Shown: positions 1 through 11,226, counted from the stretch's first letter. The stretch is 64,000 bases of DNA from Odobenus rosmarus divergens (GCF_000321225.1 NW_004450481.1:2310931-2374930); one strand, 5' to 3'. Translations and numbers: made by a program. The notes: generated from the letters alone by a model not told the origin.

Positions 1-90
1 GGAGCCCGATGCGGGACTCAATCCCGGGACTCCAGGATCATGACCTGAGCCGAAGGCAGTCGCTTAACCAACTGAGCCACCCAGGCGCCC
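1..90 (-). repeat. CAN-SINE, truncated by window edge
   Basis: Reverse-complement head of a tRNA-Lys-derived carnivore SINE, ending in the characteristic agccacccaggcgccc. Its A-rich tail lies left of the window. Confidence 0.93.
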
Positions 91-1858
91 TCTTTTTGGT
101 CTTTAAATCTCACTAATCTCCTATTCTCACTGCTCACCCTCCCTAACCCCCAAGTGCAGACTGGCTATTGGTCACTAAAGACCATGGGCACGGTCATGGT
201 CAGGGAGCACCCTTCCAAGCCCAGTGAGGCAGGTCTCTCCCAGGGCCCAGGCCTCCTCCTAAGATCTTCTTCAGCCCCTTCCCGCGCCCCCGGAGCCTCC
301 CATTGGTACCTCTCCAGATATCAGATCCTGGGGCTCCCCTGCTGACTTTCCTTTTCCCTCCATGGCCTCCACCCTGTGACTCAATCTCCTGCTAGGTTTT
401 TAACCACCGGCGGCCAGGCCTGACCCCAGCACAGAGGCATCTGTAGCCTGGACCTCTATGCTTTGCACGCACATCATCTCCGGAGGGCCCAGTACCCGCC
501 TGTCACTCCCGCAGACACAGCACTCGGCCCTTTCCAGCGAGTCATGAGGTGAGTCAACATCCAACTCCTTTTCGCAGCCTGCAACACTTGAAGGGCCCAG
601 CTCAAGACACTCTGCCTCACTGCCCGGCTCTCTAGGTAGCCCTCCCTGCGTCAAACTACTGGGGTCTCAGAGGCCCTTCCAGATCCCTGGGCTCTCCATT
701 GCAGACCCCTATCACCCTCTGACACCTCCCAGGGAGGGGACTGTTGTTCAAACTTCGGTCCCAGCACCTAGGAGAGGAAGGACAGAAGGAAGGAAGGAGA
801 GAGGGAGGGAAGGAGAAAAGAGGAAGGGGAGGAGAAGGGAAGGAGGGAAGAAAGACAAGCATCCCTCCACCTGAGGCTGAGGTCGGTCCAGGGATGTTTT
901 TCAAGCCCCATCCCCCAGCAGCCTCTGGTCTTGAGGTCCTGGCTCTACAGATTTCCAAAGATATCTGGAGCCTCCCATCAGCCCACGTCCCTTTCCTGCT
1001 CAAAGTCTTTCCCTGGACCTACAATCCGAGAATAGGAGAATCCTGCTACCTGCTAACACCAATGAGACTTTCCTCCATCCTGTTCTCAAGAACCCTTCCT
1101 CTCATCTCCCATTGCTTCCCGCACCCAGGCCTGGAACCACGTCCACTTTTCATGTTCAGGTGCACTTCCAACGCCCCTCCTTGGGGAATCCTCCAGGCAG
1201 GGTCGGGTCGTCCTCCAGGGCCCCTCCCTCGGCCCAGTCCGAACATTTAGGGGTTGGGACTTCCCGCTCTCGCCCCGCAGTGGCCAGGCTAAGTTTGAAG
1301 AATAAACTCAATAGGTTTATTGAGCAGCGTGAGACCTGAAGGTTCCAACTGTGCTGTCTCCAATTCTGGGACCCTCGCCCGCCCCGAGGCCATCCGCATC
1401 CCCTTGGCCTGGCTCCTCCTCTCAGGGCTCTCCCTGGCCCTTCCACACACCTCAATACACGCAGCGACCCCATGCTTCCACAAGACCCACGTCGCCAGCG
1501 TGGGCTCCAGAGGGACCCCCAACCTCCCCAGCGAGGATCCGTACGTTCCCAGTCCCCTCCGCGGGGCTGCGACCCCTCGGCAGGACCCCAGGCCCCTAGA
1601 GGGCCCCCAGAGATTTTCCAGAATTCCCGAACGCTCAGGGGCCTCCAGTCCCCTAGACAGAACCCCCAACCCCCACGTAGGTCCCACAGGGAGACTGAAC
1701 CCAGAGAGGGACACACGGCCCTCAGCGCGACCCAGAGTCCCTCAGAGCTCTCAATCCCTACAAAGGGATCCCAGTCCCCTCGGTGTCTCCCTGGACACCC
1801 TCAGCGGAACCTCCTGCCCTTCAGTCAAGGCCCCCCATGTGGCTGGCTGCCGGCTCAC
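91..1858 (-). other. TMEM161A: Probable TMEM161A intron 1 (no coding seen)
   Basis: No exon of a recognisable protein is seen here on either strand. The stretch contains a purine-rich tract (about 767-860) and a GC- and proline-codon-rich part (1320-1860) in which several frames stay open by composition alone. If the exon at 1859 belongs to TMEM161A, this is the proximal part of its first intron. AATAAA-like words occur on both strands near 1301-1319, but no upstream coding exon supports a gene end there. Confidence 0.45.
767..860. repeat. Purine-rich (GGAA/GGGA) low-complexity tract
   Basis: Nearly pure A/G sequence built from aagg, gagg and gggaag units on the plus strand. Confidence 0.85.
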
Positions 1859-2000
1859 CATGTCGCCGGCGGGAGCGCGGTCGGCTGACCTGAGGCTCCG
1901 GGCATCTCGCAGGAGTACAACCAATCAGAGCCCGATTCTGTTCTGACAAACAGCCCGTAAGACCAATCGTCAGGCTTGCAGCTGAAGCACACCACGAGGG
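1859..2000 (-). other. TMEM161A: Likely TMEM161A exon 1 (5' UTR plus start codon)
   Basis: On the minus strand the sequence GGCGACATG is followed at once by the donor GTGAGC (GT at 1858-1857), so the exon would end exactly on an ATG at 1861-1859. Human TMEM161A, a multi-pass membrane protein, is the minus-strand neighbour on the 3' side of MEF2B, which fits the position. The next exon, which should begin with the MAVLG coding sequence, is outside the window, so the assignment rests on synteny and the ATG-donor arrangement. The upstream end (about 2000) is a guess. A plus-strand transcript from the same CpG-rich patch is possible, but no plus-strand coding sequence follows. Confidence 0.55.
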
Positions 2001-2045
2001 ACACGAGGTCGCTCGCGTTGCATGCCGGAAGTTGTAGTTCGAAGA
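1915..2045. promoter_or_regulatory. CpG promoter with ZNF143-type motif and CCAAT boxes
   Basis: The minus strand at 2038-2020 reads ACTACAACTTCCGGCATGC. This is close to the ZNF143/SBS2 promoter element (ACTACAnnTCCCAGnATGC), with an ETS-like TTCCGG inside it. CCAAT words occur on the plus strand near 1920 and 1961. The patch is CpG-rich and directly precedes the probable TMEM161A exon 1. Confidence 0.65.
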
Positions 2046-2455
2046 CGTTCGGCAAGCTCAGACGTCGGTTGAGTCAGGACTCTCTGGTACCCTGTGTGGC
2101 TGTCCTCTCTGAGATACAGTCTCCTAGCATCCGCACCTATTGCGCAGGTCTGAGGCAGATACATTCATTTATCCACGCACTGCCTCCCGCTGGAGAGTTC
2201 TGAGTGTGGAACTCCCCCGATGAAGAACATTCGGTGGCTCCCACTGACTAGACTCCCAAGTGCTCAGACTGAATTCTTACACCTCTACCTGACTTCAGTC
2301 AGCCGTACACACTGTAATACAGCTTGCCACTGGCCGTACTAGCTCATACCTCCAGGCCCCTGTAAATGCTATCTTTCATCTTGGAAATACCTCCTTTCTC
2401 AATCTTTTTCGTTTAGCAAAGCCTTATTCATCTCTATCAGCCAGGACTCTGATTG

Positions 2456-2456
<1 letters not shown>

Positions 2457-2502
<46 letters not shown>
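2457..2502. repeat. (CA)n microsatellite
   Basis: Uninterrupted AC dinucleotides for about 23 units. Probably length-polymorphic. Confidence 0.97.
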
Positions 2503-2505
<3 letters not shown>

Positions 2506-2756
2506 CTCAAATGGGCTCCAGCAAAAAAAGGGGGGGGGGATTTTGTGACAAAAAACTCTAAAAGCATAGTGAGCTTCAGGCATGTCTAGATCAAGGAAAA
2601 AAAATGTCAGTCTCAAGAATCTGATGTTTTGTGTTTCCAGGCTTGGAGGAAAGGGCTTCTAGCATGGGTACCTAAGTTTTGCCATCTGCATTTTTATGGA
2701 TAAAGTGTGTCTGCCTGAATGTGGACATATATGTGGGTATGATTAGATGTCTGAGG

Positions 2757-2967
2757 TGGTTTCTTTAAATTTTTTTTAAAAAGATTTTATTTTTTTGAGA
2801 GACAGAGAGAGCAAGTGAGAGAGAGCCTGAGCTGGGGGGAGGGGCAGAGGGAGAGGAACAAGCAGACTCCCCGCTGAGCAGGGAGCCCAAAGTGGGGCTT
2901 GATCCCAGGACCCAGAGATCATGACCTGAGCCCAGACGCTTAACTGACTGAGCCACCCAGTCGCCCC
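2757..2967 (-). repeat. CAN-SINE with 12-bp target-site duplication
   Basis: Full-length element in reverse orientation, flanked by agatgtctgagg at 2745-2756 and 2968-2979. Confidence 0.93.
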
Positions 2968-5621
2968 AGATGTCTGAGGGTTTTTATGGGGCCTGTGAGT
3001 GGGGCCTGTATAGTTGATTGCCTTGTCTCTGTGGGTGTTTTTGTCTTTGTTTATGAGCACATGTGGATGTCTGTTTGCAGGGGATTCACTGTGGCTTGGT
3101 CTTCTGGACTCAGAGTGTCCCCTGGAGAGAGGATGGGTGACAGTGGTGGTGAGGGTCACTGGGATTTCCCTGGAACAACATGGGGGCCATGAGCCAATCT
3201 ATGAATCCATGAGGGATCCAGGGAAGCTGGGATTTGGGGAGGGTGTCAGAGAAAGGGACCGAGAAAGAAAGGAGGGGCATTTGCTGCAGGTCCACTGCAT
3301 ACCAGGCTGGGGAGGTGGGGTGGTTGATTTCATGTGCTCCTTCCAGTATGCTGAGGTGGAGGGACAATCGTCTCCATTTCATTGATGAAGACACTGAGGC
3401 TCTGGGAGGCCCAAATCTCTACGGCACACCTTGACCTCTCCTCCTGCACCCAGAGCTTATGAGTTTAGGTGTCACAGCGGCGCCCATGCGGTGAACCACA
3501 GGAAATTCACACGTCCTCATCTCAGGAGGTCCTCATCTTCCCTCCTGCAACTCCCCATCCTCCAGGTTATCCACAAGCTCTGGAGTTGGCCTTGACTCCT
3601 CTCTCGCCCACACCTGATCTGTCAGCCCCTCCTGATGATGGTTCCACCTTCCAAGTGTAGCCAGTCTCACCAACCCCACAACCTCCACCCAATCAACTTC
3701 CGTCACATCTCCCCTGCAGTCCCCAGCTCCCCGATCTCTGGCTTCCACCCCTACACCTCACCTCAGCCCCCACAGTCTATTTTTCCCCAGAGCAGCTTAA
3801 GGACACCTCTTAACACTTGGCCCAGACAATGTCCCTCCTCTGTTCTAAAATGGACACTCCTCACTCTCTAGTCTACGTTGGATGTGCATGTTGTCTGTTC
3901 CACATTGGACGTTCCTTGTTCTCCATTCTCCACTGGGCGAATCCACATTCTCTGTCCCGCATTGGGTACTCCATGGTCTCTGATCCTCAAGACACTCCCT
4001 ATGTCTGTCTGCATTAACAGCCCAGCCTCTCTGATTACACTGAAGTCCACACTCTCTCTCCACATTGGCCATTCCACCATCTCTGTGTGTATGATGCTCT
4101 TGAAAAATGCATCTCTCAGGTTTCTGACTTCCATGACTGCATTTGTGCCACAATTCCCATGATGCTTTCAACCAGTGACTGAGCTCCTGGGAGACTCAGG
4201 GTCCCTCTGATGGTGACAATAGCCCTGACTGACATCACCACGGTGTCCTTAGAAAGGCTGGTAGAGGATACTTTCACACAACCCTCCCTGCTCCACCCCC
4301 CCCCCACACCCCCACAGAGCCAGCAGGTGCAGAGCTGGAGTTTGGACCAAAGGTGTTTCCAGAAGCCAGTAGCCTGCTCACTGACCTTTCATGACCCAGG
4401 ACACCCCAAGCTCTACATGTGCAGGCAACATGTGACACAGACCTTTCTGAGTCCCCAGGCTCAGACCCTGAAAACATGGGGTGAAGACCCTGGAAGCCAA
4501 GAGGGATTTTATTTTTTAATTACTATTTCTATTTTATTTTTTACTTTTGAGCGGGGAGTGCAGAATCCAAAGCACACTATTGGGCGCCACCTAATGGATG
4601 ATGGCGAAAGTGCAGTCTCCCAGGATGGGCATGCAGAACCACACCCACCCGCCCGTGCCCCCACCTCCCAATCTTTGAAAGCAGCCTACATTTTTAAGAA
4701 CCCGACACGGGGCGCTTAACCTGTGGGCACTGACTTCAGGGACTGGCCTGGCTTCTTGTCCCCCATGAGGGTGAGATCCAGAGGCTAAGAAGGGACCCTC
4801 TCCAGCCTTGCCTCCATTTCAACCAACCAAGGCTTGGGACTGGAAGTATTTCTAGGGGGGCTCAGGGCAGATGGAGTAGAGGGGTGGAGGCAGCTGAGGA
4901 GCTCGGAAAGGTCAGGGATCAGATCTGAGAGTTATAAACATTCCACGAGACCACCTCGGGGAGTGACTGGACAGGAGAAGCAGATGGAGGTCCCTCTGGC
5001 TCCTGGACACCCAAGTCTGCCCTCAGGATGCCGGCCAGAGTGGGGGGAGTTTGTGGCCCCCCCCCGAAGTGGGTAGATAAACGCCCGGCTCCCTCCTGCC
5101 TCTGGTGGATCGAAATTGCTGGGTCAAGGGATCAAGGGATATGTCCATTAAAAGATGAATGGTGTAGTGACCGCCCCATTGAACAGTGTTCAAGATTCCC
5201 AACTGCTTCTTGCTGCAAGTGATTGCAACCCAGCCTGGAAACTTTCCCTTGAGCACACGACTTGACATCCTCAGGAGGTCGTAGCCCAGCCTCTCACCCC
5301 TGGGGTGGAACCACTTTAGGTGCATGCTCTAAGCGCTCCCCCAGCGTCCCCAGGGGCGGAGGAGGTGGGCAGCGCTGCCCACGAAGTCACCTGGTCGCTG
5401 CTGCCCCCTGCAGGGCTCTTCCCCGGCACGTCCCTACCCCTCAACTGCCTTCCTCCGGGATACCCACCTTCGAATCCTAGTCTCAGGATAGGATTCTGAA
5501 GGGAGTACCCCAAACCGAGACAAGGCAAGACTGAGACCTCTTGGGAAGAGATGGGAGGACCCGGACGTGGTGGTGGTTCTGAGTAGCGACAGATAGTTTC
5601 GTCCATGGACACCACGCGTGT

Positions 5622-5627
5622 TTTATT
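5622..5627 (-). terminator. MEF2B: MEF2B polyadenylation signal
   Basis: AATAAA on the minus strand, 184-189 bases downstream of the MEF2B stop codon. No better signal lies between it and the stop. Confidence 0.75.
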
Positions 5628-5810
5628 GGTGGATACACACAGGAAAGGGAGAAAGGATCCCCCACCCCCGACCGTGGATCTGAACTCCCGGCCCTCACTT
5701 TGGAGGGACGTTAACTGCTGGCTCTTTTCTAACGACGCGGGGAGGGAGACTGGGACCCCACGTGCCCTCGCCCCGCGTGGGAGGAAGGACCCGTGCCACC
5801 CCTGGGTCCA

Positions 5811-6036
5811 CTACCGAGCCCAGCCGTCAGCAGTGGGCAGACGGCGCAGGGGGGGTCCAGGCCGTAGGGGCTCGGCCAGGGGCCGGGACAGGAGCAAGGG
5901 ATAGGGGAAAGTCTTGGGAAAGTCGCCGGGGCCCCCAGGGGCCGGCGAGAGGCGCTCGGACTTGATGCTGACTGGGGGGGTTGGTGGGGAGGCGCCACGG
6001 GCGGGGGGACCCTCCTCACTCAGGCTTCGGCTCCCA
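5811..6036 (-). CDS. MEF2B: MEF2B last coding exon (residues 294-368)
   Basis: With exon 7 included it reads [17 protein letters not shown], then the [11 protein letters not shown] sumoylation motif, and ends DGWAR-stop at 5811. With exon 7 skipped the frame shifts and reads V-G-A-E-A and then TGA at 6022-6020. Human short isoforms have Trp at that position and continue. Confidence 0.92.
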
Positions 6037-9000
6037 CTGCAGGGAGAGACAGAGAGAGAGAAGGAGGGCTGTGAGCTCAGCGAGGAAGGGAGGAAAGCCA
6101 GGGAGGTGATATGGCTTGGGCAAAGGCTCGGCAGGAGGACCTTGGGAAAGGAGGGGGTGGCGGTCCCTCCTGGGGTTTCCAAAATAGCCACCCATCCCAC
6201 CAAGAACAGACGGGAGGGGCTGAGTGTAGAACCAGGAGTGGCCACCAGAGGTCAGCAGTGGCTAGGGGCTTCGGAAGACTTGGAGGGACCCCCCACAACC
6301 ACCCGAAATACCGGAGCAGAGAGAGGAGGGGCAATTGGGGCACTTACCTGGGCTGGGGAGGGGCGGCTGGGGGCCCATCACCCCTGGAATGCTGCCAGGG
6401 GGCCAGGGTGGGGGGCTGCAGCAGGCCAGGGGGCGGAGGGGGGTCTCCCAGGCCATATTCTGGGGGGAAGGAGGAATAAACAGAGGCCCTGACCTCAGGG
6501 AGCCCCTTGCCCAAGCTTGACCTATCCCACCAGCCAGTTTTCAGTTCTGGTGGGTGGGGAAATGCTGACCACCACCCCCACCCCTCACCCCCAGCAGGCA
6601 GGTGTATGGATGTCTCCCATGGCAGGGAACATGGGGGGTGCATACCTGGGGGGCCTGCAGGGAGGAAGGGGAAACTCCCGAGTGGGGGTCCCGGAGCTGT
6701 GGCAGAGCATGGACTCTGTAGGCTACCATAGAGGCCTCTCTGTGGGGAGACAGGGTACAGGGGAAACTGAGGCCCACACCCAGGCCATCCTGCCCTCCCC
6801 CAACAGCCCTGCTACACCTTCCCCTCACTCACTGAGGTGTTCAGTCCCCCTCGGGCCCCCGCCAGGCTACCAGGCAGGTCCGGCCTCCGCCCATCTGCTG
6901 CCAGGTACAGGGGTGGTGGTGTCTTGCTGGCAAGGTGGCTCGGTGAGAAGAGAGGGTGTGCCAGGCCTGAGGAGCAGGAAACCCCCAAAGAGAGGGCATG
7001 TGGCCATGTAATCTAATGAAGTCTGAGGTCCAGAGGTAATACACAGACAAGCAGTGCCTAAGCCAAGATCCCCCTACAAGCCCCCCTTGGATTCCCACCC
7101 CCTTTTGCCCCAGGGCCTGTGGCCCATGCTCACCTGGGGGCCCAGCTTTGGGGGCTGCTGGCCGGAAAGGAGATGGGCGGCTCTGGGCGGGGAGGGCCTC
7201 CCCAAGCCCACTGGGGTCGCAGCCTGGTGGGGGCAGGGCCCCATATACCATGTCCGGGCTGGGCATAGTAGGGGCTGCTGGCTGAGGGCAGAGAGGACGG
7301 GATTGGTTGGAGGAACATGGAGACGAGGACATCAAATCCAAGACAGAAAATCAGGGGCCAGCCTCCACCTCTGGAAGCCCTTGCTACTCCTCCCTCTGGC
7401 CTAACCCCACATGATGGAAGGAGCCTGTGTCTGGTGCTGTCACTCACTGACAGGCCCAGAGCTGAGACTTCTTGCTCAGCATAGGGCTGGCACCGAGGGG
7501 GCTTCCCAGGGTGTTTGATGAATCAAAGAAATAAAGGAGGAAAGAAATGGCTGTCCACTGAACTCTTATTCATCCTTCAAAACCCCAACTATAATGCCCA
7601 CTCCTCCAGGAAACCTTCCCTTTCCACCTAGGCAGAGACCTGCTCCCTAACTCTAGACTTCTTGGCCTTAGATCCTTGTCTGGGTCTCAGCCTTGACCAC
7701 TTGGGCCTAGGAGGTGAGGGAGGGCCCCTTCGTGGTGGTGCAGGAAGTCACTTACATAGAGCCGGGGCCGGGGCAAGGCTGGGTCACCCCCGTCACCTGC
7801 CAACCTTCGCAGCTTCTCTCCTGGACCGTCAGGCCCTTCATCTGGCTCCAGCTCTGGTCCATCAAGGCCCACACCCCTCCGCTTCAGTGTCTGTGGGGAG
7901 GGGAGACAACAGGGTGACCCTCCCCCGATCCTAGCCAGGGAACCTGGTTCTATGGGAGAGGGAAGATACCTCCCCCACCCAGCTCTGTGGGTGGATCAGA
8001 GTGCAGGCGCAGCCTGTTCCAGCCAAATCCCATTGACCAAAAACCCTAGTGAGTTATCATCTGGCAAATTCCAAATGTGTGTGAGAGAGGGACTGTCCTG
8101 CCCTGGGACCAGAGAGGTCCAGGTCACACAGTGGGGGCCAAGATCCACTGGCCCTGCCTGTGCTATCCTAACACTCCTCCTGAATACAACCCTGGTACCT
8201 CCGTTCCACACTGGAGTGCAGCCTCCGTGCCTGGCGTGCGACAGGTATTTCATAAATGTTGGAGGACAACCTTCTAGGCTTTCCTGAGCTGCTTCCCCCA
8301 GGACCTGCACACTCCTGGAGCCCTGCCTCTCCTTTGACAGCTTCTCCCCAACCCTCCTGAAACATTAGGGGTCGCCACATGCAGCCCTAGGCCTACTGGT
8401 CTCTCCATCTCCATCTCTGGGGTTTCAGCTTCCCATCTTGGGAAAAGATTCCCATGTCCAAAGGGAAGTGATCTCGCCCAGCCTGGGTTGCGGGTGTGGG
8501 GACGAATCAGCTGGTGCCGGGCTGCTTCTGTCCCTTTCTCCTGGGGACACAGCAGCTCAGACAAAAACACTCTGGGCCCTCAGCGAGGTCGGCTTGCTCT
8601 CTGCCCTCACCAAACAGGGGACAGGATTCAATGAGGTGTGTGCAGGGCACACAGTGGATGTTTTTATCTCTACTGTGGGGGCAGCTGCCCCTCGGAGGGA
8701 CCCCACATTGCCTCAAACGTGCTTTTACCAGCAGTAAAGCCAGGTTGCAACACTCGTCTTTTGTGCCAAGAGTCCCTAGGCTCGGAGCAGGCACAGGGAG
8801 CTGGACCTCAGGGCGCTGGGAGGAGGGCCCCAGGGGTACCTCGAGGATGTCGGTGTTGGTGCGGCTCTCGTGGGGCTCACTGTACTCTGTGTACTTCAGG
8901 AGCACGCGGTCCATGTCCGTGCTGGCGTACTGGAAGAGGCGATTGGCGCTGTTGAAGATGATGAGGGCGATCTCACAATCGCAGAGCACGCTCAGCTCAT

Positions 9001-9636
9001 AGGCCTTCTTCATCAGCCCAAACTTCCGCTTAGTAAATGTCACCTGGAGCCAGGACCCACAGGTGGGGTGGGAGAAGACATGGATTGGGGGAGGTAAGGA
9101 GGAGATGGAGGGGCCTAACTCTTCCCTGAGCATGCCTCAAGATTCTGTGCCTTATGCATGCTGTCCTTTCTGGCTGCTCCCCTACTTCTCACTTCTCAAC
9201 CTGGCCAACTCCTATTTGTGCTTCAAAACCTTGTCCAAATGTCCTCTCCTTTGGGAAGTTTTCCTGGGTCTCCAGGCCAGGGCCCACATTCCCTCTCTGA
9301 GCTTCCTCGGTTCTGTGCCTCCCTCTGGACCAGCCCTCTGAGTTGGGTGGGTTTGTGTCAAACTTCATCTCTCCCGTGACTGGGGCTCCAGTAGTCAGAA
9401 TAAATGAATAAATCATCATGAAAATGAGCAAATGCTACCTGTCAAACTCCGGACACCACATCAAGGCTCCCCATGCCCTTGCAGCTCCCCCAATGGGACA
9501 GGCCTTTGCCCAGGCTGGGTCTGCTGCCAAGAACGCCTTTCCCCCAGCCACTGTTCCCCCCCCCCCGCCCCAGTGAACTCACCTGCCGATTCCTTTGGTC
9601 CAGAATGCGGGAGATCTGGATTTTTTTCCTCCCCAT
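5811..9636 (-). CDS. MEF2B: MEF2B, myocyte enhancer factor 2B (8 coding exons, 368 aa)
   Basis: MADS-box transcription factor that binds CTA(A/T)4TAG sites as a dimer in the nucleus. It is best known in germinal-centre B cells, where it drives BCL6. Coding exons, read downward: 9636-9583, 9043-8840, 7890-7756, 7281-7134, 6966-6833, 6739-6646, 6459-6348 and 6036-5811. They total 1107 nt, or 368 codons plus stop, with GT/AG borders throughout. The MADS box is residues 1-57, starting [11 protein letters not shown], and the MEF2 domain is about 58-86. D83, the human lymphoma hotspot, is Asp here. The rest is a Pro/Gly-rich transactivation region. The C-terminus carries V-S-I-K-S-E (IKSE at 318-321), the SUMO/phospho-switch motif of MEF2 proteins, followed by a conserved tail ending DGWAR. 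I recall the human long isoform as also 368 aa. Noncoding 5' exons must exist upstream but are not proven. The human locus also makes BORCS8-MEF2B readthrough transcripts. The last exon is also largely open in a second frame. Confidence 0.95.
6348..6459 (-). CDS. MEF2B: MEF2B coding exon 7 (alternatively used in human)
   Basis: Encodes [20 protein letters not shown] through PPQP. Acceptor CCCCCAG, donor GTAAGT. Its 112-nt length is not a multiple of three, so inclusion or skipping decides which frame of the last exon is read. Confidence 0.9.
6646..6739 (-). CDS. MEF2B: MEF2B coding exon 6
   Basis: Encodes [19 protein letters not shown] and then the [12 protein letters not shown] segment, ending in phase 1 before GTATGC. 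Its last base can join either exon 7 or, by skipping, exon 8. Confidence 0.92.
6833..6966 (-). CDS. MEF2B: MEF2B coding exon 5
   Basis: Encodes [20 protein letters not shown] through GGLNTS. The acceptor is CTCCTCAG and the donor GTGAGT. The phase-1 start completes the Gly codon split from the previous exon. Confidence 0.93.
7134..7281 (-). CDS. MEF2B: MEF2B coding exon 4
   Basis: Encodes [19 protein letters not shown] through PKAGPP. Begins after CCCTCAG and ends CAG before GTGAGC, in phase 1. Confidence 0.94.
7756..7890 (-). CDS. MEF2B: MEF2B coding exon 3 (residues 87-131)
   Basis: Starts [19 protein letters not shown], the segment after the MEF2 domain, and ends PRPRLY before donor GTAAGT. 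Confidence 0.94.
8840..9043 (-). CDS. MEF2B: MEF2B coding exon 2 (residues 19-86)
   Basis: Encodes the rest of the MADS box and the MEF2 domain, from [17 protein letters not shown] to NTDILE. Acceptor CTCCAG, donor GTACCT. It is strongly conserved, with no disabling changes. Confidence 0.97.
9583..9636 (-). CDS. MEF2B: MEF2B coding exon 1 (residues 1-18)
   Basis: Encodes [18 protein letters not shown], the invariant N-terminus of the MADS box that contacts the DNA minor groove. Ends CAG followed by GTGAGT. Confidence 0.97.
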
Positions 9637-10439
9637 TGTGTCAGGCTGGGTGGAGCGACCTTGGCCTTGCAGGAAAGGAAAACAGGACAGAGTGGGTGGA
9701 TGGAAAGTGAGACCGGGCACCCAGCCTCCCTTCTGTCTTCCGCCTGCCCCTGCCAAGCTCTGAGGGAGAGATGATGGGGGGAAATCAAGGCAGGCTGGGT
9801 CACCCCCACAATCCCCACTCTCAACTGGCCCCAGAGGCAGTAGATGCTCAGTGAACACCTTTGGACCAACTCCACATGAAGAGAAGGCTAACCGAGGGCA
9901 AAGGATCGGGGTACAGATGCCCCACCCCTGCCTCTAAAACAAAACAAGCTGGTAATTGTGGGACCTCGGGGGAGCCTGACCTTCCTAAGCCCCTGTGCAT
10001 GTGCAGTGGGGATAACAGTGTCACGCACAGCCCAGTGTTGTTGGGAGATAAAATGAGCTAACCCCCGTGAAGCATTCAGATCCGCCCAGCACACAGTGCA
10101 CAGGTGCTACCTATGCACTGCTGTTATGAATACTAGCAACAGCCTAAAAGCCCTTGACGGGCCAGGTTGGATGGACATCTGATGCCGATACCTGGCGGTG
10201 CTCAGGAAACATTGCTCACTGAGTCACTGATCTTGAGCCACTGGAAAAAAAAATTTTAAAAGCCTGGTACGCACATCGGACACCTTTAAGCCATTCGATT
10301 CAAAACAGCTCCCCAACAAGCAAGATCCAGGGCTGTGGTTATAAGAAAACATATATTTAAAAATTGCATGGAGAGTAGAAAAGACTAGAAGGAAATGAGC
10401 AAGATAGGAGTCATTGCTGGGTGGAAATTTATGGGTGAA

Positions 10440-10735
10440 TTTTTCCTCCTTTGTAAAAAAATTTAGATGCAATTCGCACCACCTAAAAATCACCATTTTA
10501 AAGTGTGCGATTCAGTGGCACTTAGTGCATTCACACTGTTGTATAACCATTACCTCCAGCTAGGTCCAGAAAGTTTTCATCCCCCAAAAAGGAGACCCCA
10601 TGTGTATTAGCAGTCACTCCCCATCCTGCCTCCCCAGACCCTGGCAACCACAGATCTGCTGTCGCTATGGACATGTGCGTTCTAGAGGTTTCATGTAAAT
10701 GGAAACGTACAACGTGTGACCTTTGGTGTCTTTTT
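10440..10735 (-). repeat. Old L1 3'-end fragment
   Basis: Resembles the reverse complement of the common mammalian L1M 3' region: ...ccattttaaagtgtgcgattcag..., tcaccattacctccag-like words, then gcagtcactccccatcc. Much diverged. Confidence 0.7.
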
Positions 10736-10818
10736 TTTTTCTTCCCTTTTTGATTATCTGAATTTTCTAACTTTCCCCTCTCAGTGATTATAGATTATAT
10801 CCATTTAAAAAGAATTGT

Positions 10819-11010
10819 GGCGCCTGGGTGGCTCAGTTGGTTAAGTGTATGCCTTTGGCTCAGGTCATGATCCTGGGGTCCTGGGATTGAGCCCCGCATC
10901 GGGCTCCCTGCTCATCAGGAAGCCTGCTTCTCCCTCTAACCCTCACCCCACTCATGCTCTATCTCTGTCAAATAAACAAACAAACAAAAAATCTTAAACA
11001 AAAAATAAAA
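10819..11010 (+). repeat. CAN-SINE
   Basis: Plus-strand element from ggcgcctgggtggctcag to the A-rich tail. The tail is itself the target of a second SINE. Confidence 0.92.
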
Positions 11011-11021
11011 AGAATAACAGG

Positions 11022-11226
11022 GGAGACCTGGGGTCTCAGTCAGTTCAGCATTTGACTTTTGATTTCGGCTTGGGTTCTGATCTCAGGGTCCTGGGATTGA
11101 GCCCTGCAGGGGGTTCCAGTCTCAGCGGGGAGCCTGCTTGAGGATTTTCTCTCCTTCTCCCTCTGTCCCTCCTCTATCTCTCTCTCTCTCTCTGTCTCTC
11201 TCAAATGGACAAATGAATCTTTAGAA
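11022..11226 (+). repeat. Diverged CAN-SINE nested in the tail of the preceding one
   Basis: Diverged plus-strand SINE (gagacctggggtctcag head, CT-rich end). It is flanked by an 18-bp duplication, aataaaaagaataacagg, at 11004-11021 and 11227-11244. The first copy starts in the tail of the upstream SINE. Confidence 0.85.

Larger units (their letters stand above)
2046..5600. other. Intergenic region between TMEM161A promoter and MEF2B 3' end
   Basis: No gene is seen. Contents are a (CA)n microsatellite, one CAN-SINE with target-site duplication, a degenerate CATTGG/CTCCATTCTC-type repeat patch at about 3880-4085, and unique sequence. Confidence 0.6.

Noticed and set aside
1290..1325. Facing AATAAA signals on both strands as convergent gene ends
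   Set aside because: No coding exon precedes either signal, and synteny places this stretch inside the first intron of TMEM161A.
1320..1946. 208-codon plus-strand open frame rich in Pro, Ser and Arg
   Set aside because: Several overlapping frames are open here owing to GC composition. No domain, no splice support, and it runs across the probable minus-strand first exon.
5729..6019. Second-frame reading of the MEF2B last exon as the main product
   Set aside because: The alternative frame is cut by TGA at 6022-6020 when joined to exon 6. The frame with the IKSE motif gives the full 368-residue protein.
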